Below are positions 17,594 through 26,795 of a stretch of DNA of 64,000 nucleotides, piece by piece. This DNA is from a gamma proteobacterium HTCC2207 (lineage in GTDB: Bacteria; Pseudomonadota; Gammaproteobacteria; Pseudomonadales; Porticoccaceae): assembly GCA_905182855.1 (NCBI GenBank), contig CAJJDA010000005.1, forward strand, positions 1 through 64,000, read 5' to 3'. The stretch's first letter is position 1; each line of letters starts with the position of its first letter. A model generated the notes under the pieces. That model was not told the origin of the DNA. It did not search any database and worked only from the letters and a program-made list of their open reading frames with translations. Made by a program: the position numbers and the translations under genes.

Positions 17594-18713
17594 GAGGCTC
17601 TGTGTCTCCGCTGTCTGTGTCCGGGGCGGAAAGATCTGGGGCTCCTGGATCTGAGTCATCTAGATCAATGATTTCTGAATCGGTGACGGTTTGGTCAGAC
17701 GGTTCTAGGCCTGGGCTCTTTGAATCTAGCGGCATTACACCAGCCTCATCCAGCTCGCCCGTCTCTGGGCCTAGTGGCACTGCATCGGCGGCCTCTAGTT
17801 CAACAACAGCAGCTGTTGGATATCGATCGTCAATTTCCTCAACAGTACCCTCAATCACTTTTTCGGTAACCGGATTAGCAAAATTACTGTCAAATGCTGA
17901 GGCGTCTGAGATTTTGCTCCCACTGTTGGCGTAGCCCAGTAACTTCTCCGACAGCGCCGACAGGCGGTGCGTAATTAAATCTTCAATGGCGCTGTCATCA
18001 ATACTTATTTGGACGCTACCCTGAGCTAGATCATCGTCTGCTCTCAGGTCGAGACCCTCTAATTCACCATCCAGTGAAGTCTTAAATTTGCTGACGTCCG
18101 TCGAGTTCATATGCACGACAATCGGCCCTTCTCCCTGATGTTCTAGATCTTTTAATGCTTCTCGGGTGAGGCGCTCAATAGCCGACGATGAGAGCGTGAG
18201 CTCCCCCCGCACTAACTGTTCAGCCAAATGTAGAGCGAGCTTTTTTAGCGGCTGATAGAATTCCGTCATATCTTCCTGAGCGGCACGAAGCATCTGTGTG
18301 AGCGCGACAAAATCATCTCGTGCGACACCGAGGGTTAATTCAGCTTGATTAGACGCCTCTTCCTTACCCCGCTCATAGCCCTCTTCAAAAGCCTCTCGCT
18401 TGGCCTGGTCTGCGACGGTCTTCGCCACCATAGCTTCGCGCTCTGCGATGTCCTCTTCGGTGTCCAACACCTCGAGAACCTCTTCGACTGCGACGAGTTC
18501 CTCCTGATCAGGTGACTCCAGAGGTTCGGTTTCTGTAGCGCCATCTGGAACTGTGCTGAGCACGGTCGGCTGCCATTGGGTAAATGATCCTCCGGCCACC
18601 GCTTCGGGAGAATGGTTCCAGCTAGCGGCGGCAAAGGCTTTGGCTTTTTTGCCCGCCTTGAGCAGATCATTTAGGCGCCAACTTACCGACGGCGATGGAT
18701 CAGACAAAGTCAT
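17586..18713 (-). CDS. fliH: Flagellar assembly protein FliH
   Basis: FliH is the stator-like regulator of FliI. The product of about 375 residues is longer than most FliH proteins. It has an N-terminal segment with WRLNDLLKAGKKAKAF, a very acidic linker, the conserved helix AFEEGYERGKEEASNQAEL, the domain ending RLSALSEKLLGYANSG, and a long acidic Asp/Glu/Pro/Ser-rich tail of about 100 residues after it, unlike the compact C-terminus of enteric FliH. The start is uncertain: ATG 18713 or TTG 18728, both overlapping the fliG end. Confidence 0.9.
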   Translation of the reverse strand: MTLSDPSPSVSWRLNDLLKAGKKAKAFAAASWNHSPEAVAGGSFTQWQPTVLSTVPDGATETEPLESPDQEELVAVEEVLEVLDTEEDIAEREAMVAKTVADQAKREAFEEGYERGKEEASNQAELTLGVARDDFVALTQMLRAAQEDMTEFYQPLKKLALHLAEQLVRGELTLSSSAIERLTREALKDLEHQGEGPIVVHMNSTDVSKFKTSLDGELEGLDLRADDDLAQGSVQISIDDSAIEDLITHRLSALSEKLLGYANSGSKISDASAFDSNFANPVTEKVIEGTVEEIDDRYPTAAVVELEAADAVPLGPETGELDEAGVMPLDSKSPGLEPSDQTVTDSEIIDLDDSDPGAPDLSAPDTDSGDTEPHA

Positions 18714-19770
18714 CTCCTTGGCCGGCAAGCACGAGGTCGCCTGAATCTGCTAGTTTTCGTGCAATGCGCATAATGGCTTTCTGTGCGTCTTCAACATCGG
18801 TGATACGAATTGGCCCCTTAGCCTCCATATCATCGAGGAACATGATCTTGGCACGCTGAGACATATTGTCTAAAAACTTATCTCTAACGATTTCGTCCGC
18901 GCCTTTGAGTGCAGTCATTAACATATCAGGCTCCACATTTCTCATCATCACCTGAACGCTGCGGTTATCGACACCAGACAGATTATCGAACTTGAACATG
19001 TTGTCTTGTATCTTCATGGCCAAGGCTTCATCCAGTTCGGTAACACCAGACATAATGGCGGTTCCTGATTCGTCCTTGGTGAAATTCATAATTTTCGCGG
19101 CGGTACTTACGCCGCCAAAACTGGACGACTTAGCCGAGGAGCTACTAGAAAACTGCTTTTTCATAATCCCCTCAAGCTCTTCCATCGCGGAGGGCTGAAC
19201 GGTTTCCAGACTCGCCACGCGCTGCATAATTTCAGGGCGATTCTCCTTGGGCAGGAAGTTTAGTACGTCTGCTGCAACATCGTACTCAAGGACTGACAGG
19301 ATAATAGCAACCACCTGAGGATGCTCTTCGCGGATCATTTCACTGATAGAGCGCGCATCCATCCAACGCAAAATCTCAAGTCCTTTACTCGAGGAGCCAG
19401 GCATGATTCTACCCAGAACAGTGGCGGCCTTGTCGTCGCCAAGCGCTCTCTTAAGAACATTCTCAACATAGTCTGTCGTACCCAGACCCAGATTAGTTTG
19501 ATTTTTAATAGTGGCAACAAAGTCATCCAAGACAACATTTACTGCTTCCTGAGACAGGTCGGCCACCCCCACCATCGCCGCGCCGAGGGACTGCACTTCC
19601 CGCGGATTGAGGTAGCGAATAATGTCAGCGGCCTGCTGCTCACCGAGCAGCAGCGTAATAACCGCTGCTCGTTCGGTGGTAGTCATTTCATCCAGTTCAG
19701 CCTGCAGGGCCTCCGAGATCGGAACCTCTGCTTTTTGCTCCGCCGGTGCCTGGTCTTTTGCTTGTGCCAT
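18700..19770 (-). CDS. fliG: Flagellar motor switch protein FliG
   Basis: FliG is the rotor protein that meets the stators. The 356-residue product has the N-terminal FliF-binding domain (ERAAVITLLLGEQQAADIIR), a middle domain with the EHPQ motif (IREEHPQVVAIILSVL) and a C-terminal torque domain (MLMTALKGADEIVRDKFLDN, MSQRAKIMFLDDMEAKGPIR) carrying the charged residues facing PomA/MotA. Length and order are normal; it follows fliF by 21 bases. Confidence 0.97.
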   Translation of the reverse strand: MAQAKDQAPAEQKAEVPISEALQAELDEMTTTERAAVITLLLGEQQAADIIRYLNPREVQSLGAAMVGVADLSQEAVNVVLDDFVATIKNQTNLGLGTTDYVENVLKRALGDDKAATVLGRIMPGSSSKGLEILRWMDARSISEMIREEHPQVVAIILSVLEYDVAADVLNFLPKENRPEIMQRVASLETVQPSAMEELEGIMKKQFSSSSSAKSSSFGGVSTAAKIMNFTKDESGTAIMSGVTELDEALAMKIQDNMFKFDNLSGVDNRSVQVMMRNVEPDMLMTALKGADEIVRDKFLDNMSQRAKIMFLDDMEAKGPIRITDVEDAQKAIMRIARKLADSGDLVLAGQGDDFV

Positions 19771-19791
19771 TTTGTTATCTCCTCGCCTAAC

Positions 19792-21615
19792 TTAAATAGG
19801 TCGAATCATTTTCTTCAGTACATTGGCAACGCGCCCAGAGTCTTCTGCAACCAGCATGCGGACCAGGGCAACCTTGTCATCGTAGGTATTGGCGGTATCC
19901 AGCATATCTGCCGATATCGTAGATTTTTTCGGCTTAAGCTTGGCCTTGATGTCCTCGAGAGACTCGCCATCGCCCATCTCGATCATATTTAGCTCTTCCT
20001 GTGTCAACTCACCATCTTTAGGCGCACTTGGACCATCGTCTTCGACAAGATCAAGCTGTGGTAGATAAGACGCAATCACTGGCCTAACAACAATCAGCAG
20101 TAGCGCAATAAACACCAGCGCGGCACCAAGACTTTTGATCATACTAGTAACCTGGGTATTTTCGTACCACTCACCAGAGCTATCTAGTAAAAGAGGCTTT
20201 TCGAATTTAGCAGCCACAATAGTCACCACATCACCGCGGCGCTCATCAAAGCCCACCACGCCCTTCACGAGGTTGGTAAAGCGCTCGAGCTCAAGATCGG
20301 TAAAGCCGTCGGCAGCTTCATCTCCAGTGACCAGTTCGCCATCTTCACCGACGGTTTGCTGTGCAGTTGGCTGATTGATAACCACGGCCACGGAAATACG
20401 CTCCATGATGCCACCGCGCCTTTTCACATGGCGAACTGCGCGATCCATTTCATAATTTCGGGTAGTTTTACTGCTGAGCATACTAAGTCCGTCACCCTCG
20501 ATGTCTTCTACAAGCTGCCCATCAAGTATTGCAGTGGGCGTCGCAGGCGCGGTATTTGAGGTGGCACCTGGAACGCCACTGGCATCTTGGCTAGCGCCTT
20601 TGTCTATGGTGAGTATCTCAGACCTTGCCAGCGGGCCATTGTCATTGCCATCAAACTCTTCGTAAGTGGATTCAGTTTCAGTGAAATCTATGACCACATC
20701 AACTTCTGATCGCACGTTATCGGTCCCCACAACGGGGCTCAGCAGTGCGTCAATACGGTTGCGATAATTTTCTTCCAAGCGTTGCTTGTGCTCCGTCTGT
20801 ACTGAGTTAAGCTGCATAGATGCGAAGTTATTAGCGTCGGTTAATAGCTTACCGCGCTGATCAACTACCACCACATCTTCTGCGGATAGGTAGGGAATAC
20901 TAGATGCGATCATATGGACAATCGCCTCCACCTGAGAGGCCGATACCAGTCTGCCTGGATAGGGGGTGACGACTACTGAAGCTTTAGCCGGCGTGCGATT
21001 GCGCGCAAAGACACTCTGCTTCGGCGAGGCGAGATGAACCCGTGCGGCCTTAACTGTAGAAATCTGCGTAACACTGCGTCCTAGCTCATGCTCCATGGCA
21101 GAGACGTAGCGGACCTGTTCCATAAATTGGCTAGTGGTCATGGAGGCATCATCACTGAGGGAATCAATCCCTCCCATAGCGCCACCCTGAGGCAGCCCCT
21201 GAGCAGCTAGAAATATTCTGGCCTCATGATAACGCCCATCTGGCACTTTTAACTCGCCGGTCTTGGAGTCAATTTTGGCACCAAATGCTGCGCCGGACAG
21301 CGCTTCAAAGGCCGCCTGGCGGTCAGACTCGGACAGTCCTGGGTATACCGCGCGGTAGAGCGGCTCCTTAACCCAAGAGTAAGCAATAATAAAGATTGCT
21401 AGGGTCAGTAGCCCAATAATCGCCGGCATGGATTTTCTAACAGCTGGCTGTGCTAGCACATCTCTGGCGCTGGGCATCGAGGAAGTGGTCAGCCCAGGCG
21501 CAGCTGTAGTCTGTATAGTTTGCGTCTGGCCCGCAGCTAAAGCTGGAGGTTGACTGTTTGCAACCGACTCGGAAGCTAGGCTCAGGTCTGTTGGATTTGC
21601 GACTGTAGTTGCCAT
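19792..21615 (-). CDS. fliF: Flagellar MS-ring protein FliF
   Basis: FliF forms the MS ring. The 607-residue product has two membrane helices (IIGLLTLAIFIIAYSWV near residue 65 and LGAALVFIALLLIVVRPVIA near 500), ring-building motifs between them (LPQGGAMGGIDSLSDDASMT, VRAARVHLA-type KAARVHLASPKQSVF), and the FliG-binding C-terminus. It follows fliE by 22 bases. Confidence 0.97.
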   Translation of the reverse strand: MATTVANPTDLSLASESVANSQPPALAAGQTQTIQTTAAPGLTTSSMPSARDVLAQPAVRKSMPAIIGLLTLAIFIIAYSWVKEPLYRAVYPGLSESDRQAAFEALSGAAFGAKIDSKTGELKVPDGRYHEARIFLAAQGLPQGGAMGGIDSLSDDASMTTSQFMEQVRYVSAMEHELGRSVTQISTVKAARVHLASPKQSVFARNRTPAKASVVVTPYPGRLVSASQVEAIVHMIASSIPYLSAEDVVVVDQRGKLLTDANNFASMQLNSVQTEHKQRLEENYRNRIDALLSPVVGTDNVRSEVDVVIDFTETESTYEEFDGNDNGPLARSEILTIDKGASQDASGVPGATSNTAPATPTAILDGQLVEDIEGDGLSMLSSKTTRNYEMDRAVRHVKRRGGIMERISVAVVINQPTAQQTVGEDGELVTGDEAADGFTDLELERFTNLVKGVVGFDERRGDVVTIVAAKFEKPLLLDSSGEWYENTQVTSMIKSLGAALVFIALLLIVVRPVIASYLPQLDLVEDDGPSAPKDGELTQEELNMIEMGDGESLEDIKAKLKPKKSTISADMLDTANTYDDKVALVRMLVAEDSGRVANVLKKMIRPI

Positions 21616-21637
21616 ATCTATTTTCTCTTATCAGTTC

Positions 21638-21985
21638 TTACACTGGCATGTTCATGATTTCTTCGTAAGCTTTGAGCACTTTATTTCTTATCTGAAGTGT
21701 CGCTTCAAAGGCTAATGATGACTTCTGCATACTCATTACTACGTCAGTTAAAGGGATATCATCCCCCCGCTCGTAAGCCGTTTTCAATGCTTTTGAGGTC
21801 TGCTGCGTAGCATTTACCTCTTGCACTGCACTTTTAATGCTGTCGGCAAAGCCGGTCACCCCCGCGGACTGAGTATCTACCATCGCGCCCGGCGATAGGT
21901 TTACACCCTCAGTGGCCTGAGCTTGATACTGACGAATTTGGCTTAACATCGACTCGATGTTTCCGGCATTGGTTGGATTTATCAT
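21638..21985 (-). CDS. fliE: Flagellar hook-basal body protein FliE
   Basis: FliE joins the MS ring to the rod. The 115-residue product has normal length and the conserved C-terminus (VVMSMQKSSLAFEATLQIRN, KVLKAYEEIMNMPV). It begins 17 bases after the flrC-like gene with GGAGGGAG upstream. I saw no separate sigma-54 promoter between them, so it is probably read from the promoter at 23474-23489. Confidence 0.96.
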   Translation of the reverse strand: MINPTNAGNIESMLSQIRQYQAQATEGVNLSPGAMVDTQSAGVTGFADSIKSAVQEVNATQQTSKALKTAYERGDDIPLTDVVMSMQKSSLAFEATLQIRNKVLKAYEEIMNMPV

Positions 21986-22002
21986 TTTTTAGCTCCCTCC
22001 AA

Positions 22003-23424
22003 TTATCGGGCGTAAGCCCGGGTCACAAACATACCCTGCTCTCGCAATTTCTGTAATTTATGACGTAATGTTCTCGGGCTAATGCCCAGTCTTTCAGCCG
22101 CTTGATCACGACTGCGTGAGGCCTGTAATGCTGCCATAATACTCTGACATTCGCTGTTCTTGACCGCTTGATTGAGCGGTTGGTCTGCCGCTGGGCCGCC
22201 CCCGTATGGGTAGGGCTCAGACGCAGAACTTGGAACATTGGAGAAGTAGCTGTTGGCGTGAGCCACCGCGCGCTGTTGCTCAAACTCATCAGCAATAGGC
22301 ATGTCATCAAATATTAGATGCTCACAATCAATAGAGCCCTGATTACACAGGACCATCGCTCTGACAATCACGTTCTGTAATTCTCTTACATTGCCCGGCC
22401 ACCTGTAGGCCACTAACATTTGCTGGGCTTCGACAGTCAGGCTAACCGCCTGACCTGCAATGATTTGTTGGCGCATGAACTGCTCTACCAAAGGCAAAAT
22501 ATCCAATGGTCTCTCGTGCAGCGGCGGAATGGTCAATTTGAACGCACTGAGTCGAAAATAAAGGTCTTCGCGGAAGTTGCGCTGAGCTATCGCATTTTTC
22601 AAGTTGCGATTGGTCGCAGCAACTACTCTGATGTCCAAATCTATTGGCTTTTGCCCTCCGAGGCGGACGACGCTACGCTCCTGTAATATGCGCAGTAGCT
22701 TGGCCTGAAGATGAAAGCTCATCTCACCGATTTCATCTAGAAAGATGGTACCGCCCTGAGCCTGTTCAAATAGGCCCGGTTGTACCTTAGTAGCGCCTGT
22801 AAATGATCCTTTTTCGTGCCCGAATAACATATCTTCAATTAAATTTTCAGGCATAGCTGCACAGTTAAATGCAATAAAAGGACCCTCATATCGGGGAGAC
22901 GCATCATGCACTATGCGGGCCAAAACTTCTTTTCCTACTCCGGTTGGGCCGGTTAGCAGAACGGTGACATCAACCTGAGCAACACGCTCAGTCAGAGCAA
23001 GAAGATTGCGACTGACAGGGTCGACGAACACAAATGCGGGTTGATCGCTCTTCTCTGGAATCAGCAATGAAGAGGTTTTCTGATACCAAACTGCGGCGTC
23101 CTTTTCCTGCGCTGGCACCACCGTAAAAGCGCCCTGACTCATGGCCTGAATACCTAGTTCAAACTGATCGCTGTGTACACGCGCAACGACAGGAGCTGAG
23201 GTATCACAGCCAGCCTGACGGGACTGTACCTCTGCAAGTAAGCCTGTACAGCGGTCTAGAGACACGACGACCACCTGGGCACCGATAAAATCGTCATCAC
23301 TAAGACTTGCAGAGTCCGCCTGACTAATCGCCATACCCTGTTCATTAAATAGCCTAACCTCTGCTGCACTCATTCGCTCAGAGGGGTCAATCCAGAGTAC
23401 TGATGTCATATTATTCTTTGCCAC
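22003..23424 (-). CDS. flrC: Sigma-54-dependent flagellar regulator, FlrC/FleR type
   Basis: This AAA+ activator of class III flagellar genes has 473 residues: an N-terminal receiver-like domain (1-120), an AAA+ domain with Walker A GPTGVGKE near 159-166, the sigma-54 contact loop GSFTGA, Walker B IFLDEIGEM, and a C-terminal Fis-type helix-turn-helix (AAERLGISPRTLRHKLQKLR). The receiver domain looks degenerate: WIDPSE replaces the acidic pair, D57 in VVVSLDRCTG is the only candidate phospho-acceptor, and no conserved Lys-Pro is visible. No partner kinase (FlrB/FleS) is encoded next to it, although that is the usual arrangement. The gene is preceded by its own sigma-54 promoter. Confidence 0.85.
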   Translation of the reverse strand: MAKNNMTSVLWIDPSERMSAAEVRLFNEQGMAISQADSASLSDDDFIGAQVVVVSLDRCTGLLAEVQSRQAGCDTSAPVVARVHSDQFELGIQAMSQGAFTVVPAQEKDAAVWYQKTSSLLIPEKSDQPAFVFVDPVSRNLLALTERVAQVDVTVLLTGPTGVGKEVLARIVHDASPRYEGPFIAFNCAAMPENLIEDMLFGHEKGSFTGATKVQPGLFEQAQGGTIFLDEIGEMSFHLQAKLLRILQERSVVRLGGQKPIDLDIRVVAATNRNLKNAIAQRNFREDLYFRLSAFKLTIPPLHERPLDILPLVEQFMRQQIIAGQAVSLTVEAQQMLVAYRWPGNVRELQNVIVRAMVLCNQGSIDCEHLIFDDMPIADEFEQQRAVAHANSYFSNVPSSASEPYPYGGGPAADQPLNQAVKNSECQSIMAALQASRSRDQAAERLGISPRTLRHKLQKLREQGMFVTRAYAR

Positions 23425-23473
23425 GTTTTTGCCTTTTTCTTAATTGCCACTATAGGGCGGTATATTAAGTATT

Positions 23474-23489
23474 TGCAAAATGCGTGCCA
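23474..23489 (-). promoter_or_regulatory. Sigma-54 promoter for the flrC-like gene and fliE-J
   Basis: The minus strand reads TGGCAC-GCATT-TTGCA, a perfect -24/-12 sigma-54 element with five-base spacing, about 50 bases upstream of the flrC-like start. Its activator is probably the FleQ-like protein encoded just upstream. Confidence 0.88.
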
Positions 23490-23604
23490 GAATAAATAAA
23501 TCAATTAAAACAGGGCTTTAGATGGAATGCGGCAAGGAACTGTCAATAATCTGCCAGTGGCAATAAGTCGTTAACCTGACAGGGCATGCGCCCAGGAAGT
23601 CGGC

Positions 23605-23624
23605 AAAACCGGCAAGAATGCCGG
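23605..23624 (-). terminator. Likely intrinsic terminator after the fleQ-like gene
   Basis: On the minus strand a GC-rich hairpin (CCGGCA, four-base loop, TGCCGG) is followed by TTTT. It lies 36-55 bases downstream of the fleQ-like stop and before the sigma-54 promoter, so it would separate the regulator from the basal-body unit. A second GGGC-ATGC-GCCC hairpin follows at 23582-23593. The T run is short. Confidence 0.5.
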
Positions 23625-23659
23625 CAAACTCGGTCCACTGAAGAGTTATGCTGATTGAC

Positions 23660-24793
23660 CTATGGGCTATCTGAGAGCCCATATTTGTTAATTTTCTCAA
23701 TTAACGTAGTACGCTGTAAGTTCAATAGCCGCGCGGTTTTAGAGACATTGCCCTCGGCTCGCCCCAGCGCCTGCTTAATCAAGCTACGCTCGATCTCCAG
23801 CATATGTTGCTTTAGCTGCAGGCCCTGCTCAGGAAAAGTAGCACCGCCCTGAGCCAGCATAATAAAACGCTGAACCTCGTCGACGGGCTCAGGGTCGTGA
23901 GCCTCTTGGCTATAATGGGCTGCTGGACTATCGCCAATGTTGGCCGGCCCTGAATCCGCACCCTCGGCAAATCCGGACATCAAAACACTCAGTGCATCAG
24001 CACTGTCGTTGTCAGTGATACTCCGAATACCCGCCGGAACCATGCTGGCAGGAACTCGGCGAAGATCGATCTGCTGGGCGGGATAAAGCGCACTATAGCG
24101 ATTGACAAGGTTAGAGAGCTCACGAACATTTCCGGGCCAACCATACTGAAGAAATAACTGCATAGAGGCTGGTACTAGTCTAATTGGCGCATTGCCCTCT
24201 TTCGCATAGACCTGTGCAAAATGATCAAATAATATGGGGATATCTTCCCTCCGCTCATGCAAGGCCTTGATTTCCACAGGCATCACATTGAGTCGGTAGA
24301 ACAGATCTTCGCGAAATTCGCCTTGCTCAATCAGTGTCTCTACATTCTTATGCGTCGCAGCTATCACTCTTACATCAATCGGCGTCGCCTGAGTTGAACC
24401 CACAGGATCGATAGTCCTCTCCTGCAACACACGCAGTAACTTGACCTGAAGATTCATAGACATGTCGCCAATCTCATCGAGAAATAGCGTGCCGCCATTG
24501 GCTAACTCAAAACGCCCCTTGCGATCAGAAATTGCACCTGTAAAAGACCCCTTGCGATGACCAAACAGTTCACTCTCGAGAAGATCTTTAGGTATAGCGC
24601 CGCAGTTGACCGGAATAAACGGCCCCTTAGCACGCTCTGAACAGCTATGCAGGCCTTTGGCTACCAGTTCTTTACCGGTGCCACTATCACCTAGAATTAG
24701 AACGGTCGAATCACTGGGCCCAACAAGTTGGATCAGGGCTCGCAGCTCACGGATCTCTTGACTCAATCCGACGATAGTTTTTAGCTCAGACAA
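23660..24793 (-). CDS. FleQ/FlrA-like flagellar master regulator lacking the N-terminal domain
   Basis: The 377-residue protein is a sigma-54 enhancer-binding protein of FleQ type: Walker A GDSGTGKE near residue 35, GSFTGA loop near 82, Walker B LFLDEIGDM near 105, and a C-terminal helix-turn-helix ending LLNLQRTTLIEKINKYGL, which resembles FleQ. Full-length FleQ/FlrA has a further N-terminal receiver-like domain of roughly 130 residues; here the AAA+ domain begins almost at once. The 274 bases upstream, before the divergent ClC gene, are too short to hide that domain in another frame. The start codon is TTG at 24793; a TATAAT-like -10 lies at 24928-24933 but no good -35. Confidence 0.82.
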   Translation of the reverse strand: MSELKTIVGLSQEIRELRALIQLVGPSDSTVLILGDSGTGKELVAKGLHSCSERAKGPFIPVNCGAIPKDLLESELFGHRKGSFTGAISDRKGRFELANGGTLFLDEIGDMSMNLQVKLLRVLQERTIDPVGSTQATPIDVRVIAATHKNVETLIEQGEFREDLFYRLNVMPVEIKALHERREDIPILFDHFAQVYAKEGNAPIRLVPASMQLFLQYGWPGNVRELSNLVNRYSALYPAQQIDLRRVPASMVPAGIRSITDNDSADALSVLMSGFAEGADSGPANIGDSPAAHYSQEAHDPEPVDEVQRFIMLAQGGATFPEQGLQLKQHMLEIERSLIKQALGRAEGNVSKTARLLNLQRTTLIEKINKYGLSDSP

Positions 24794-25067
24794 AAACGTG
24801 TTCTCGGCAGCGTCCTAGATAATTTGTGCTGTGTCTTCCGCTGACGCAGCGCTGTTTTTTGACCCCTCGCCTCTGTATAAAATCGGTAGCGATGAAGAAC
24901 AAATAACCTATGATGAGTATCTTGGGGATTATAAGGGCAAAAATCCAGTAGTTATACTGTTTCCTTATATCACCGCCGGCACCTTAGCTAGTTAAAACTG
25001 CTGACAGCAGGCGCGCTGTTAGGTACATTGACAAGCTGGAGAGTAAAATCAACCTGCGAGAGAGACT

Positions 25068-26777
25068 ATGAATAGAGTACGCGAGGCGTTGGTGGAGGTA
25101 TTTATCATCTTTTGCGTGGGCGGACTCATTGGCGCGGTACTGGCAATCGTTTCCAATCTCTTTGTTATGGGTGTGCAGTATTTCGGTCAACAACGCGAAG
25201 TAAGTACGCTTCTGTCTATTACTATGGGTGAGCATACTGTCTCCTTTTCCAGTCTTTTGTTTCTCTGGGCCGCAGCCGCAGCTGTGGTGTTTATTAAAAC
25301 GGGCCTCGGTATCCAGCGCTGGTCAGGACCAGCAGATTCCATGTATGCGGCCCATCAGGTCCATGAACCTCTCAATATTAAGCAGGGCTTTGCCTCAACT
25401 TTAGCGGCGTTTGCCTCAGCCAGCGGCGGCGCATCGGTCGGGCAGTACGGCCCCATCGTACACTTTGGTGCGACCATGGGTATCTGGGTAAAGCGCTTTG
25501 TCTCCAGTCGGTTAACCCACGAAATCTACCTCGGTTGCGGTGTGGCCGCAGCCATCTCCGCCGGGTTTAATGCGCCTATTGCCGGCGTTATCTTTGCCCA
25601 TGAGGCGATTCTGCGTCATTTTTCCGTCCGTGCTATTGCGCCAATCACCGTGGCATCGGTGTCCGCCAGCACGCTCAGTAATTATTGGTTCCCCCATTCA
25701 ACAACGTTTGATATTGGTTCTGCGGTGCCAAGTTTGGCCGAGGTGGTTCCTTTTTTGGTAGTGCTGTCACCGTTTTTTGCTCTGGTGGCAATTCTGTTTA
25801 TGCTAGCTTTGCGCTATGCAACTCAGGCAGCGGCCAAGCTGAATAGCTCGCCAAAGGTCTCGCCATTACTGCTGCCCTTTGTTGCCGCAACCATCTGCGG
25901 CTTAGTTGGTGTCTGGGTACCTCAGATTTTAGGCCTGGGGATCGGTAGTATCAATGAAATGATCGCGGGCAACTTTATTATTTCACTGCTCATCACTGTG
26001 TTGATCGCCAAAATCTTAATGACGGCGGTGTGTCTGGGCGGCGGTCTTTTTGGCGGTGTGTTTTCACCTTCGCTATTCGTCGGTGTCGCTGCTGGCGCAT
26101 TGGCAGGGCAAATTTTAACACTGATGGGGTTTGCTGATATTGCCAGCATCATCAGTGTCGCCGCTATGGCCGCGGTCAGTTCAGCCGTGATTGGGGCGCC
26201 ACTGTCAGCGGTGCTAATCGTGCTTGAGCTAACACAGTCCTATCAATATGCCGTGGCCGCTATGATGGCAGTTATGGTCTGCAGCTTGATCACGGCGCGT
26301 GTATTTGGTCAATCCTATTTTGATCGTCAACTGCTGGATCGAGGAATTGATCTGGCCAAGGGTCGCGAAGCTATCGCGCTGTCACATCAGGTGATAGGCC
26401 CCTTTGCTAGTGATGACTATATCCGTGTTGACACTGGCGCAAGCGGTGAGATATTGACGTTGGAAATGAAAAACCGAGGTCATACTGAGGCCTATGTCGT
26501 GGATAGTGAAGGCGTTCTGAAGGGCAAGGTAAGTATTTTCTTGGCTATCAGCGCTGGTAGCGATGCTGTCGGACCCTCAATGGACACTAAGCCATTGACT
26601 CTATTCAGTGACGAACCTTTGGACGCGAGCATGGTGAAAGTCAGCCAGTTTGTCGGTGAAAGCCTCCCTGTGGTCGACAGAGCCAGTGGCAAGCTCCAGG
26701 GCAGTATTGCTGAAGGGGCGCTATTTCAAGCAGTCATTGATGTGCAGGCTCAGGCGCGCAATCTGGAACGCAACTAA
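25068..26777 (+). CDS. ClC-family chloride channel/transporter with CBS-like C-terminus, gating Glu replaced
   Basis: The 569-residue product is a ClC protein with about 12 membrane helices and a cytoplasmic C-terminal region (from about residue 440) resembling a CBS pair. The Ser motif reads WSGPADSM near residue 85, the second motif is GQYGP at 125-129 instead of G-R/K-E-G-P, and the third is GGVFSP near 330. The external gating glutamate (E148 in E. coli ClC-ec1) is therefore Tyr127, and the internal proton glutamate (E203) aligns with Ala180 in FAHEAILRHF. Both changes argue for a channel rather than a Cl-/H+ exchanger. It is divergent from the fleQ-like gene and shows no obvious link to motility. 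Confidence 0.88.
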   Translation: MNRVREALVEVFIIFCVGGLIGAVLAIVSNLFVMGVQYFGQQREVSTLLSITMGEHTVSFSSLLFLWAAAAAVVFIKTGLGIQRWSGPADSMYAAHQVHEPLNIKQGFASTLAAFASASGGASVGQYGPIVHFGATMGIWVKRFVSSRLTHEIYLGCGVAAAISAGFNAPIAGVIFAHEAILRHFSVRAIAPITVASVSASTLSNYWFPHSTTFDIGSAVPSLAEVVPFLVVLSPFFALVAILFMLALRYATQAAAKLNSSPKVSPLLLPFVAATICGLVGVWVPQILGLGIGSINEMIAGNFIISLLITVLIAKILMTAVCLGGGLFGGVFSPSLFVGVAAGALAGQILTLMGFADIASIISVAAMAAVSSAVIGAPLSAVLIVLELTQSYQYAVAAMMAVMVCSLITARVFGQSYFDRQLLDRGIDLAKGREAIALSHQVIGPFASDDYIRVDTGASGEILTLEMKNRGHTEAYVVDSEGVLKGKVSIFLAISAGSDAVGPSMDTKPLTLFSDEPLDASMVKVSQFVGESLPVVDRASGKLQGSIAEGALFQAVIDVQAQARNLERN

Positions 26778-26795
26778 TACTACGAGTACCCCCTT

